The notes below the pieces were generated by a model. The model made no database searches. It was given only the letters and a program-made list of their open reading frames with translations, and had not been told where the DNA came from. From the NCBI GenBank assembly GCA_949987705.1, contig OX465283.1, forward strand, positions 92,863,813 to 92,927,812: a stretch of 64,000 nucleotides of DNA, written 5' to 3'. This document shows positions 22,249 through 31,003 of the stretch, piece after piece. How positions within the stretch are numbered: the first letter of the stretch is position 1; every line of letters begins with the position of its first letter. This DNA is from Thereva unica. Its lineage: Eukaryota > Arthropoda > Insecta > Diptera > Therevidae. The translations under genes and the position numbers were made by a program.

Positions 22249-22869
22249 ATGATTAAATACATTACACTCTTACTTATTGCTTTGTGCAATCTTTCTCACT
22301 CAATTCCAATAGATGTTAATCTTACTGATGAAAATAATAGTAATTTAGATTTTGAATTAAATCTTCCAAACAATCAAACAGTACAAATGGCATTGTCTTT
22401 TCGTTTGTTAACTTACAGTAACATTAATGAAAATAACACAACCATTTTGAATTCTGAAAATAAGTATATACCTACAGTAAATCCTACTACTACTACTACT
22501 ACTATTGCAGCTCGCGGTAAAAAGAAATTTGTGACTGTTGAAGAAGCTATTGAAGGTTTTAGGCAAGAGCTCATAAGAAAAGAAGTAGAAATTGGTGGAA
22601 TTATAGAAAGTAAAGATATCTTTTATAGACACTTCAAACTCGAATTTTATGAAGATAAGTCAATTACTATCCGCTGTACATACGATAGCAATTATGAAAG
22701 CCGTTCATTGAAAATATCATGTTATGAATACCACGAGTTTGAAACTGAGCGAGTTCTAAGTAATGGTGAAGTGGAGTTTATAAAGCAACATGATCCTGAC
22801 TATAAAAGCAACCTTGAACTTGTTGATTTAAGGGAAATGAAACAAATATATCATATGAACGTTTCGTAA
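22249..22869 (+). CDS. Putative secreted protein of the Polinton, 206 aa
   Basis: ATG 22249 gives an N-terminus with a hydrophobic core (YITLLLIALCNLSHS) that looks like a signal peptide, probably cut near residue 20. A Thr-rich tract encoded by an (ACT)n run follows around residue 80. The remainder is mixed alpha/beta with scattered acidic residues and two Cys. No homologue recognised. As a secreted protein inside a virus-like element it could be a surface or host-interaction factor, but nothing proves this. Confidence 0.6.
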   Translation: MIKYITLLLIALCNLSHSIPIDVNLTDENNSNLDFELNLPNNQTVQMALSFRLLTYSNINENNTTILNSENKYIPTVNPTTTTTTIAARGKKKFVTVEEAIEGFRQELIRKEVEIGGIIESKDIFYRHFKLEFYEDKSITIRCTYDSNYESRSLKISCYEYHEFETERVLSNGEVEFIKQHDPDYKSNLELVDLREMKQIYHMNVS

Positions 22870-22905
22870 GAATTTTGTTTTGATTTTGATAGTGAAAGAG
22901 CAAAG

Positions 22906-23208
22906 ATGGACATCGATCAATTTTTAGAAGAATTTGGTGATATACTTCACGAAGAACATAAAGAAAAAATTGAAAAATATAATATTTTTTTGAAACCATA
23001 CCAAACTATGAAAAAACAAAAATCTCAACATGGTGAGCACTATACAAGTTGTGTGTGGTCTAACAATGACGTCGAAGAGGGGCCTGATACTTGTGAATGT
23101 TGTTTTGTTCATTGGCGAAAAGCAGAATTAGAAAAACTTTTTAAACTTTACCAGAGATTAACCAAAGGTGTCTGTGGACTATGCTCAAGAAAGTGCGATT
23201 TATACTAA
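22906..23208 (+). CDS. Hypothetical Cys-rich protein of the Polinton
   Basis: 100 residues starting MDIDQFLEEFGDIL. Cys motifs CECCFVHW and CGLCSRKC could form a zinc site. The frame ends at 23208, yet the overlapping next frame (23181-23384) has the better-looking continuation, so the gene may carry a frameshift near 23190. It follows the secreted-type gene on the same strand after 36 bp. Confidence 0.5.
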   Translation: MDIDQFLEEFGDILHEEHKEKIEKYNIFLKPYQTMKKQKSQHGEHYTSCVWSNNDVEEGPDTCECCFVHWRKAELEKLFKLYQRLTKGVCGLCSRKCDLY

Positions 23209-23384
23209 CACCGGAAGTGCACATCATGTATGTTTGGAGGTATGCTTACCATACCGCTAGAAAGGGACCATGGGAAAAGCATGCTGTTGATCGATTTCGC
23301 TTCAACCAACGAATTAAAGAAATTGCTGAGATTTTAAATCCAATATTAAATAAGAAAAAAGCAAAAACTTTTATTATATTATGA
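23181..23384 (+). CDS. Continuation of the Cys-rich gene in another frame
   Basis: 67 residues, rich in basic and aromatic residues (MYVWRYAYHTARKGPWEKH...). Probably the C-terminal part of the preceding gene after a frame change. Its end overlaps the end of the convergent integrase gene by six bases. Confidence 0.4.
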   Translation: MLKKVRFILTPEVHIMYVWRYAYHTARKGPWEKHAVDRFRFNQRIKEIAEILNPILNKKKAKTFIIL

Positions 23385-24314
23385 ACTTATTTTATTGTAT
23401 ATTTTGTGAATGTCTTTTGATGAAAATCCTAACCATTTGACATAAACCTTATCTCCACTTCTTTTCAAGATTTTTTCAACTAAGTAAACGTGTGGATTTG
23501 TTGTCTTTTGCAATTCTAACTCATAGAATCCTCCTTTGATGGGGTGCCCCTGATGGTCTTCTAGAAGATATGTTACTCGGTTTGTAAGATGTATTTTGTG
23601 AATTTTAAACATTTCGGTGGTCCAATTTGGTGTATAACCTTTTTCGAAAACATGCTTATATTTGCTTATTCGAACAAAATCTCCAACTTTGTATTTAGAT
23701 GGATGAGTAACTTTTATATGATTATATGCTGCTGTTAAAAGTACTTGCTTTTCGTTTGATTTGTTGACATCTATTGGCTTCATTTTTGTTGTACGATGCT
23801 TTTTACGATTATAAGTTAACACCAAATCCTTTATTATATCAATCCACCGATATGTCCCTATCATGCTAAACTCTTTCCACATCATCCCTTTCATTGTTCT
23901 ATTAAATCGCTCCACTATTGAAGCCTTTAAAGGACTATATGTTGAATAATGATTAACTTTATATTTCTTCATCAAGTTTTGAAAATTAGTATTAAAGAAT
24001 TCCTTTCCATCATCAGTCTGTAAATTTCTTGGTATTCTACCGTCTTCAAAAATAGTTTTCATTGCCCCAGCAACTTCAATACCAGTTTTTCTCTTCACAG
24101 GAATAACCCACGCATATTTGGAAAATGTATCAATGACAGTCAACGCGAAATTATAGTCATTATTTTGTTGAGAGTAGACACCCATCTCAACCAAATCTGC
24201 TTGCCAGAGGTCGTCCAGTCCTTTAATAATAACACGTCGCCTTTTAAAATTTTTGCGTGCTGATTTATGTAATTCGTCTACAACTTGTCTTTTACTCATC
24301 ATGAGGTGGTTCAT
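23379..24314 (-). CDS. int: Polinton integrase with chromodomain-like C-terminus
   Basis: 311 residues. Residues about 35-180 form an rve core: first Asp in DLWQADLVEM (residue 40), second Asp in NLQTDDGKEF (about residue 100), Glu in ASIVERFNRT some 34 positions later. This is the catalytic triad of retroviral-type integrases, here used to insert the Polinton DNA. Residues about 230-270 (KVGDFVRISK...GYTPNW) resemble the SH3-like integrase C-terminal domain, and the last 40 residues (VYLVEKILKRSGDKVYVKWLGF) look like a chromodomain, which could steer insertion to modified chromatin. An N-terminal HHCC zinc finger is absent. It overlaps the upstream fibre-like gene by 23 bp on the same strand. 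Confidence 0.92.
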   Translation of the reverse strand: MNHLMMSKRQVVDELHKSARKNFKRRRVIIKGLDDLWQADLVEMGVYSQQNNDYNFALTVIDTFSKYAWVIPVKRKTGIEVAGAMKTIFEDGRIPRNLQTDDGKEFFNTNFQNLMKKYKVNHYSTYSPLKASIVERFNRTMKGMMWKEFSMIGTYRWIDIIKDLVLTYNRKKHRTTKMKPIDVNKSNEKQVLLTAAYNHIKVTHPSKYKVGDFVRISKYKHVFEKGYTPNWTTEMFKIHKIHLTNRVTYLLEDHQGHPIKGGFYELELQKTTNPHVYLVEKILKRSGDKVYVKWLGFSSKDIHKIYNKISS

Positions 24315-24870
24315 GAGATATTCCTTTGGAAATTGTTAATGATTCTACCTCTATTAATCCTTTTAAAGCATCCCAAATCTGACGCAATCCCTCATCAATA
24401 TGAGCTTTTAACTTATTTTGCGAATCCTCTACTGACTGCTTAGCAAACTGATGATTTTCTACTTGTTCTTTTTCATTTGTAGTTTTTATTATATTATATA
24501 TGCTTACTATTTCCTTTTCTATATTTTTTCTTATTTGTATCAACTCCTTTTCTAAATTATTTCTTTCCTTCTGCAATTCTTCAACTAGCGTTCTATTTGT
24601 TAATTCTTTTAACGCTTGTATGGTAGTGTTATTTAAGTCCACCCATTTATCAACATATAATTTATGTACACCATCTTCATTTTCCACAGGATTTTTAAGA
24701 TTCTTGATGCTTTTATGATTAAGATCATAATCGCCATCAGAAGTAAGTTGGAATCCTATACCAGGTGAACCTTGGGGACCTCGCTCCCTAGGTAAACCTC
24801 TTGGCCCCCTCTCACCAACTGGTCCTAATTTTGCTTGCTTAGAAAATCTCCCGAACTTGTCAACGCTCAT
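24292..24870 (-). CDS. Fibre-like protein: collagen-like repeats and coiled coil
   Basis: 192 residues. Starts MSVDKFGRFSKQ; residues about 15-35 are Gly-X-Y-like (GPVGERGPRGLPRERGPQGS); then FQLTSDGDYDLNHKSIKNL and DGVHKLYVDKWVDL, which resemble the shaft-to-head motifs of phage and virus tail fibres (N...I.NL..P....A..K.YVD). Residues about 85-150 are a strong heptad coiled coil (ELQKERNNLEKELIQIRKNIEKE). A trimeric fibre or spike is the natural reading. One RERG breaks the Gly-X-Y register. It sits between the DUF8207-like gene and integrase on the minus strand. Confidence 0.65.
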   Translation of the reverse strand: MSVDKFGRFSKQAKLGPVGERGPRGLPRERGPQGSPGIGFQLTSDGDYDLNHKSIKNLKNPVENEDGVHKLYVDKWVDLNNTTIQALKELTNRTLVEELQKERNNLEKELIQIRKNIEKEIVSIYNIIKTTNEKEQVENHQFAKQSVEDSQNKLKAHIDEGLRQIWDALKGLIEVESLTISKGISHEPPHDE

Positions 24871-24907
24871 GATCTAATTAAAATCGAAAATGAAAGATGC
24901 ATTGTAT

Positions 24908-25855
24908 TTATTCTATAACGTTAGCTTCTCTTAATTCTTCAGTTATTGACATGATTTCATTATGATGATTATTGTTCCCAGCATGCTGGGAAGCAATAAG
25001 AAGGCGCAATCGGTCTACGAATTCATTTGGATCATCCCAATAAATATGGTCAATATTATTCTTAGGTAAATGCATTAAACCCATTCCTTTGCGATATAAA
25101 AACTTGCTAATAATTTCCCTGTACTTAGAACCTCTATTCCCCTTTATTTGTTCTTCCATCAAATATCCTCGTCTATGAGCATTAGTATCGTTTAGAATAG
25201 TCTCATAATTTGATAAATCATCTTTAGTAAATAAACTTTTAGAAGGTTTTTTCATAAAAAGAAGTTCGAGTAAACCTAATGTTATTGTGTAAGGTTTTCC
25301 TTTAATAACAAAATTATCTTCATTATATTCAACCTTTGAATCTCCAATTTTCCATTCATTATTATTATTATCAAAGTAAACTCCATAAGTGTAATCAATT
25401 TTTGGATTTTTTTCAATATACCATTGAAAATATTTATCAGCCAATCCAGTAGATAAATTAAGAGTTTTATCAGCTCTTTCAACTAAAGTTCTTGAGTGAA
25501 TAGGTGTTGCAAATTCATCTTCTGACATTAAAGAAAATTGTTTATGCTTTAGTGGTGTACTTGTAGGTTCCATTTTTGGAAAAGAGGATTTGGGAGTTGA
25601 CTTTAGATTATCATATTCATTATATTCTTCCTTGGGCTCAAATTTAATTTCATGATCTGATTCATGTTTCACTTTTGTCACGAACTCCTTTAACGGGTTT
25701 GTTATAGGTTTAAATGTTTCTTCTAGTTGAGCTTCTGTTTCATCTCTTCCGGTTTTTATAGCTTGAAATTTCTTTCGTATGATATTTCTAGTTTTTATAA
25801 TGTTCCTTATAGTTTCTTCTTTATTTCTCACTTCAGATCTTCCTTTGCGATCCAT
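24908..25855 (-). CDS. DUF8207-like protein of the Polinton, 315 aa
   Basis: N-terminal third is basic and helical (IRNIIKTRNIIRKKFQAIKTG), the middle is acidic and probably disordered, and residues about 135-300 form a compact domain (KIDYTYGVYFDNNNNEWKIG..., ITLGLLELLFMKKPS, YLMEEQIKGNRGSKYREI). From memory this matches DUF8207, common in insect Polinton-like elements; the role is unknown. Just upstream of the ATG, in the same frame, four 21-bp repeats encode RPVKAVN-type heptapeptides, so the true N-terminus may once have been further out. Confidence 0.65.
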   Translation of the reverse strand: MDRKGRSEVRNKEETIRNIIKTRNIIRKKFQAIKTGRDETEAQLEETFKPITNPLKEFVTKVKHESDHEIKFEPKEEYNEYDNLKSTPKSSFPKMEPTSTPLKHKQFSLMSEDEFATPIHSRTLVERADKTLNLSTGLADKYFQWYIEKNPKIDYTYGVYFDNNNNEWKIGDSKVEYNEDNFVIKGKPYTITLGLLELLFMKKPSKSLFTKDDLSNYETILNDTNAHRRGYLMEEQIKGNRGSKYREIISKFLYRKGMGLMHLPKNNIDHIYWDDPNEFVDRLRLLIASQHAGNNNHHNEIMSITEELREANVIE

Positions 25856-25861
25856 TTTTTT

Positions 25862-25966
25862 GTTAACTGCTTTAACGGGTCTGTTAACTGCTTTAACGGG
25901 TCTGTTAACTGCTTTAACGGATCTGTTAACTGCTTTAACGGGTCTGTTAACTGCTTAAACTGGTCT
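25862..25966. repeat. Five 21-bp tandem repeats
   Basis: Unit gttaactgctttaacgggtc plus t, five copies with few changes. On the minus strand the units are in frame with the DUF8207-like gene and encode RPVKAVN/RSVKAVN; the outermost unit has an in-frame TAA. Confidence 0.95.
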
Positions 25967-25993
25967 AATAAGTATTTCAGTAAGCTATTGTAT

Positions 25994-26677
25994 TTATATC
26001 ATAATGTACAAATCAAATCCTTTACGGTAGCGTCCATTGTTTATTAGACTATCTTTATCGATCACAAGAAAGCCATATTTATCCTTCCAGCACTCTGCAC
26101 ATACATTTCTAAAAGTATTAAAGGGCATGTCCGTGTTTACATGATTATTATAGACATGTTTTAAGTTCATTTCATCTTGCTTAAATAGAATAAGAAGATT
26201 CGCATTGTCTCGAATTAAGTGCTTAGGTATATGTGTGTATGTTTGACAAAGATAAAAACTATCGATGCCATTATGTCGTCCCATACAAAAATATGATCGT
26301 ATGTTGTTTTGTTTGTCGCATGCAACATCATCAAAGATGAAAATAGAATTTGATTTTGCTTTCTCTGGTGAAATTACTTCAGAATTTTCACAAAATGTAT
26401 AGAAACCCATTCCGGATATGGGTGTTATAAGTTGCTTCAAATACTCATACTTTGGTTGATATAATGACTTTGAATAGACATAAATATTTTCAAACTTGAG
26501 TCCGTTCGGTTGTTCGATAAGACTGATCATAAGATTGGTTTTACCACAATTAGAAGGTCCTGCAACGATAGCTCTTATAGTATGGGGTAATAACGATCCG
26601 TGTTTTTGTTTAAGTTCCTCTGATTTTATGTCTATATTTCTAATTGGTAAAGACACTTGTTGCTTAACGAATTTCAT
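25994..26677 (-). CDS. A32/FtsK-type genome packaging ATPase
   Basis: 227 residues. Walker A is in IVAGPSNCGKTNLM (about residue 40), Walker B in SIFIFDDVACD (about residue 115), followed by GRHNGIDSFYLCQTYTHIPKHLIRDNANLLILF, the sensor-like segment of Polinton and nucleocytoplasmic virus packaging ATPases. It would pump DNA into a particle. No breaks. It is the first gene of a minus-strand run: ATPase, DUF8207-like, fibre-like, integrase. Confidence 0.93.
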   Translation of the reverse strand: MKFVKQQVSLPIRNIDIKSEELKQKHGSLLPHTIRAIVAGPSNCGKTNLMISLIEQPNGLKFENIYVYSKSLYQPKYEYLKQLITPISGMGFYTFCENSEVISPEKAKSNSIFIFDDVACDKQNNIRSYFCMGRHNGIDSFYLCQTYTHIPKHLIRDNANLLILFKQDEMNLKHVYNNHVNTDMPFNTFRNVCAECWKDKYGFLVIDKDSLINNGRYRKGFDLYIMI

Positions 26678-26777
26678 AGTGAAAACTAATATATATATTT
26701 GAATCCTTCATTTTTATATTAGTTTTAAGGTATCGAAACTAGAATACACACATAGATTTTGCAAAACGTTTCGCTGA

Positions 26778-27611
26778 ATGATAGATCATAAAAAAAATTT
26801 TAATAAAAACCGCCCACAACATAAAATATATAAGGGGGAAGGTTTATTGAACACAGCAATAAGCAATTTACCTTTCGAATTGCATTTGCCTGGTTATCAG
26901 TATTGCGGTCCTGGTACTAAATTGTTAGAAAGAGTAGCTAGAGGTGATCCTGGTATAAATCCTCTTGACGCCGCCTGCAAAGAGCACGATATTGCATATA
27001 ACAAACATAAAAATATTGAAGATCGTCATATCGCTGATCGAATATTAGCAGAAAAAGCGTGGCAGAGAGTAAAATCTAGTGACGCATTATTTGGTGAACG
27101 ACTTAATGCCTGGCTTGTAACAAACGCTATGAAGACAAAACTTAAACTTGGGATGGGCTTAAAAGCAAAACGTTCAACTAAAAAACCTAAAATTAAATTA
27201 ACATTACAAAAAGGAGTTCGAGAAGCACGAAATAAATTGAAATCAAAAAAGCCAGGCTCTTTAAAGGAAGCTATACAACTCGCTCTTGGTGCTACCAGAA
27301 ATGTGTTTAGAGGAAAGAGAAAATGCACAAAACCACCTCGTATTATTCCTATTCCAAGAACTGGAGGAGTTTTACCTCTTATCCCCATTTTTGCAGGAGT
27401 TTCTGCTTTAGGTGCATTAGCAGGTGGTACAGCTGGAATTGCAAAAGCTGTTAATGATGCAAGTAAGGCTAAACAACAATTGGAGGAAAATAAACGTCAT
27501 AATCAGACAATGGAAGCAATAGCTTTAGGGAAAAGTGGAAAAGGTATATATTTAAAACCATATAGAAAGGGGTTAGGACTTTACCTAAATCCACCGACAA
27601 AAAACTACTGA
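26778..27611 (+). CDS. PLA2-domain, membrane-active virion-type protein
   Basis: 277 residues. Residues about 30-90 carry a phospholipase A2 core: Ca-binding loop YCGPG and catalytic pair in LDAACKEHDIAY. Residues about 125-190 are very basic. A hydrophobic stretch (LPLIPIFAGVSALGALAGG) follows, then ENKRHNQTMEAIALGKSGKGIYLKPY..GLGLYL, a C-terminal pattern seen in Polinton/adintovirus PLA2 proteins. The type is compared with parvovirus VP1 PLA2, which helps particles cross membranes. Transcribed divergently from the ATPase. Confidence 0.9.
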   Translation: MIDHKKNFNKNRPQHKIYKGEGLLNTAISNLPFELHLPGYQYCGPGTKLLERVARGDPGINPLDAACKEHDIAYNKHKNIEDRHIADRILAEKAWQRVKSSDALFGERLNAWLVTNAMKTKLKLGMGLKAKRSTKKPKIKLTLQKGVREARNKLKSKKPGSLKEAIQLALGATRNVFRGKRKCTKPPRIIPIPRTGGVLPLIPIFAGVSALGALAGGTAGIAKAVNDASKAKQQLEENKRHNQTMEAIALGKSGKGIYLKPYRKGLGLYLNPPTKNY

Positions 27612-27691
27612 GAACGCTACCCAATCGTCCATTAAACGAATACGATTTATATAAGCACGCTCAATACATACCACACTTCAGAGGAGTTTTT

Positions 27692-27970
27692 ATGATTGAT
27701 GAGCTTCCCAAAAGACCTAGAAGAAATGAATGTGGGATCGTCAATTTGGATTCTTCCATAGGTCGGGGGACACACTGGGTAGCATACCATAAAAAAGGAA
27801 CTGATATTGAATACTTCGACAGTTTCGGAAACTTACAACCACCAAAAGAACTTTTAAAGTATTTAGGAAATAAGATAGTATACAACTATGAAGCATATCA
27901 AAATTATAATTCTGTAAATTGTGGACATCTGTGCTTAACGTTCCTTTATAATCGTTCTAAGGCAATTTAA
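27692..27970 (+). CDS. Adenain-like cysteine protease
   Basis: Catalytic His in GTHWVAYHKKG, acidic residue in YFDSFGNLQPP, and Cys in NCGHLCLTFLYN: the His-Asp/Glu-Cys order of adenovirus-type (C5/Ulp1-like) proteases, which mature capsid proteins. The same frame is open upstream to about 27570 and its last codons before ATG 27692 encode the family's usual HFRGVF segment, but no ATG lies there. Either a non-ATG start is used or the original start has been lost. The upstream frame overlaps the end of the PLA2 gene. Confidence 0.85.
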   Translation: MIDELPKRPRRNECGIVNLDSSIGRGTHWVAYHKKGTDIEYFDSFGNLQPPKELLKYLGNKIVYNYEAYQNYNSVNCGHLCLTFLYNRSKAI

Positions 27971-28139
27971 TTTATACATTTGATCTATATACATTTGATC
28001 TATATATACTAGCTGGGACCCGGTGCGCCTACGCTGCACCCATAAGTCAATAGTAAACAATAAAAACCATCCATTGACTTAATATTTTTCGAGATATGAA
28101 TTTTACACAGATGAAATGCCTCAAAGAACATGGGTCTTG

Positions 28140-29559
28140 CGTCGGCCGCCATGAATCGGTATATTGAGTCTACTACATTGCTTATTGTATTGTACTTATC
28201 ATAACCTTTAATTTGATACCCATGTCGAGGTGGTTGTGAAGAAAGTGGTACCCCGCCCTCTTGAGACGGCCGCCATGGATCTAAAGATATATTTTGTATA
28301 CTACATTGCTTATTGTATTCTACTTATCATACCCTTTCATTTGATACCCATGTCGAGGTGGTTGTGAAGAAAGTGGTAATTCGGCCTCTTGAGACGGCCG
28401 CCATGGATCTAAAGATATATTTTGTATACTACATTGCTTATTGTATTCTACTTATCATACCCTTTCATTTGATACCCATGTCGAGGTGGTTGTGAAGAAA
28501 GTGGTACCCCGCCCTCTTGAGACGGCCGCCATGGATCTAAAGATATATTTTGTATACTACATTGCTTATTGTATTCTACTTAACATACCCTTTCATTTGA
28601 TACCCATGTTGAGGTGGTTGTGAAGAAAGTGGTAATCCGGCCTCTTGAGACGGCCGCCATGGATCTAAAGATATATTTTGTATACTACATTGCTTATTGT
28701 ACTCTACTTATCATAACCTTTCATTTGATACCCATGTCGAGGTGGTTGTGAAGAAAGTGGTACCCCGCCCTTTTGAGACGGCCGCCATGGATCTAAAGAT
28801 ATATTTTGTATACTACATTGCTTATTGTATTGTACTTAACATACCCTTTCATTTGATACCCATGTTGAGGTGGTTGTGAAGAAAGTGGTAATCCGGCCTC
28901 TTGAGACGGCCGCCATGGATCTAAATATATATTTTTAATACTACATTGCTTATTGTATTCTACTTATCATACCCTTTCATTTGATACCCATGTGGAGGTG
29001 GTTGTGAAGAAAGTGGTACCCCGCCCTCTTGAGACGGCCGCCATGGATCTAAAGATATATTTTGTATACTACATTGCTTATTGTATTCTACTTAACATAC
29101 CCTTTCATTTGATACCCATGTTGAGGTGGTTGTGAAGAAAGTGGTAATTCGGCCTCTTGAGACGGCCGCCATGGATCTAAAGATATATTTTGTATACTAC
29201 ATTGCTTATTGTATTCTACTTATCATACCCTTTCATTTGATACCCATGTCGAGGTGGTTGTGAAGAAAGTGGTACCCCGCCCTCTTGAGACGGCCGCCAT
29301 GGATCTAAAGATATATTTTTCATACTACATTGCTTATTGTATTCTCCTTAACATACCCTTTCATTTGATACCCATGTCGAGGTTGTTGTGAAGAAAGTGG
29401 TACCCCGCCCTCTTGAGACGGCCGCCATGGATCTAAAGATATATTTTGTATACTACATTGCTTATTGTATTCTACTTATCATACCCTTTCATTTGATACC
29501 CATGTCGAGGTGGTTGTGAAGAAAGTGGTACACCGCCCTCTTGGACGGCCGCCATGGAT
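28140..29559 (+). repeat. 128-bp tandem array, about 11 units, dimeric pattern
   Basis: Unit: gaggtggttgtgaagaaag ... gacggccgccatggatctaa ... tttcatttgatacccatgt. Unit boundaries recur every 128 bases (gacggccgcc at about 28266, 28394 and so on to 29546). For much of the array two subtypes alternate: one with cttatcata/tgtcgagg/gtaccccgcc, the other with cttaacata/tgttgagg/gtaat(t/c)cggcc, giving a 256-bp higher-order unit. Confidence 0.95.
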
Positions 29560-29706
29560 CATTTTAGTTTCAATAGCGTCATGGCCTACCTATTGTTTGA
29601 CAGCTGCGTAAATTTGAAATTTTCATTAAATGTAATGATTCAATTTAATGACAATTTTACATTTGTCAAACAATAGGTAGGCCATGAAGCTATTGAAACT
29701 AAAATG
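29560..29706. mobile_element. Palindromic MITE of 147 bp
   Basis: Arms 29560-29602 and 29664-29706 (43 bases each) are inverse copies with one mismatch, starting CATTTTAGTTTCAATAGC. It interrupts the last 128-bp unit. I could not identify the target duplication. Confidence 0.75.
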
Positions 29707-29892
29707 AAGTGAAAATTCCTAAAATTACCATTTTTGTTTAGATTTTGCAGCTGTTTTTTTGGTTAAAGGTATAAAAAATAGCCTACGACCTATTCTCAGA
29801 CCTACCAAATATACACAAAAAATTTCATGCAAATTGGTCAACCCGTTTCGGAGGAGTACGGTAACAAACACTGTGACACGAGATTTTTATAG

Positions 29893-29955
<63 letters not shown>

Positions 29956-30155
29956 NNNNNNNNNNNNNNNNNNNNNNNNNNNNNNNNNNNNNNNNNNNNN
30001 NNNNNNNNNNNNNNNNNNNNNNNNNNNNNNNNNNNNNNNNNNNNNNNNNNNNNNNNNNNNNNNNNNNNNNNNNNNNNNNNNNNNNNNNNNNNNNNNNNNN
30101 NNNNNNNNNNNNNNNNNNNNNNNNNNNNNNNNNNNNNNNNNNNNNNNNNNNNNNN
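29956..30155. other. Assembly gap (200 N) next to a (TA)n tract
   Basis: Exactly 200 N, a conventional placeholder length, immediately after the TA microsatellite at 29891-29955. The true distance is unknown. Confidence 0.99.
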
Positions 30156-30975
30156 AAATCAAATGTAAATAATAAAATTCTTTGATTCTTCACCCACGTC
30201 ATGGTATATTTCTTTATTCAATATAAACAATAGTTTTTAAGCAGCAAATAAAAACTATATGCCATAATTTCGTTATCATCGGTTTTTGTTCTGGAAGCAA
30301 ATTTAGAGACGTATTCATGTCAAAAACTTGTTTCATATGAAACAAAATCGCCGAAGGAAATTAAAAAAAAATATTATGACGAAAAAAAAGCACCGCGAGC
30401 CGAAGGATCGAACTCGCAGCCCCACAGACGAGGGACTTTCCCCAGCCCTTTATAGTCCACGGAAATGGTACTTTAACATTGCAAAAATGCAGGCAAGGTT
30501 TTATTTTTGGGATGTGTAGGGGGGGTCAGTGTGAGCTTAAGTTTGAGTTTTCGGGATTCTAACCCCCCCCCCATTTGGCCGCCATCTTGGAAAACGTATG
30601 CAAATGGTTTTTCCACTATATCTCCGAAACGGCACATCTTACCGGAATTTTGCAAAGACACTTTTTGTTTAGAATTAAATAATCTACAATTACTTGGAAA
30701 TTTTGTGGTAAAATTAATAATTAAGAAGTTATAAGCCTTAGAACACAAAAATTAGTCACAATATTTTCTTTAAAGGCTCTTTTGTGTTGTTTAAATATAT
30801 GTACTTCTAGTTGAAATTTCCAGACCATTTTCTCAGTTTTTGGTCTTTTGACCAAGAGCTACATTTTGAGATATTTTCCAAGTCTGTAGCTGCAGTACTT
30901 TCAGAGATGAAAGTAGGCTTCAGACGGACAGACGGACAGAGCCTCTGTATAAGCTTTTTTTTTTTAAAGCTAAAA
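30156..30975 (-). repeat. 840-bp dispersed element, copy 1 (inverse of 33037-33876)
   Basis: Nearly identical, in opposite orientation, to 33045-33870. Cut by the assembly gap at one end; ends in an A/T run (…gcctctgtataagc then T-run) at the other. Contains on the minus strand a B-box-like GAGTTCGATCC near 30400. No coding genes. Confidence 0.85.
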
Positions 30976-31003
30976 TCTTAACTGGAAATCTCTAGGTTAT
31001 CTT

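Larger units (their letters stand above)
16740..27990. mobile_element. Maverick/Polinton-like element, partly decayed
   Basis: Protein-primed family B DNA polymerase, retroviral-type integrase, A32/FtsK-like packaging ATPase, adenain-like cysteine protease and a PLA2-domain protein occur in one 11-kb block, which is the hallmark set of Polintons/adintoviruses. Additional genes are a fibre-like protein, a DUF8207-like protein, a secreted-type protein, a pair of related small proteins and two divergently placed genes beside the polymerase. No terminal inverted repeat links 16.3-16.8 kb with 27.9-28.1 kb, so at least one end is lost. No major capsid or penton protein is recognisable. Confidence 0.9.
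28010..29900 (+). repeat. Minisatellite-bearing repeat element
   Basis: Begins with tactagctgggacccggtgcg and ends with acgagatttttatagatata, both reminiscent of termini of a widespread insect repeat family. Between them lies the 128-bp array. The 3' part (29740-29890) resembles the tails of the 6-8 kb copies only loosely. No coding capacity. The right end runs into a (TA)n tract and the assembly gap. Confidence 0.55.

Noticed and set aside
28313..29391. Repeated 60-codon frames beginning MYSTYHTLSFDTHVEV
   Set aside because: They recur every 128-256 bases with the satellite unit and carry no homology; they follow from the repeat, not from a gene family.
28140..29559. CRISPR-like array
   Set aside because: Units are 128 bp and directly adjacent, with no spacers, in a eukaryotic repeat context. 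The same goes for the 21-bp repeats at 25862-25966.
29759..30202. Reading frames spanning the N run
   Set aside because: They exist only because N is read as open sequence through the gap and the TA tract.
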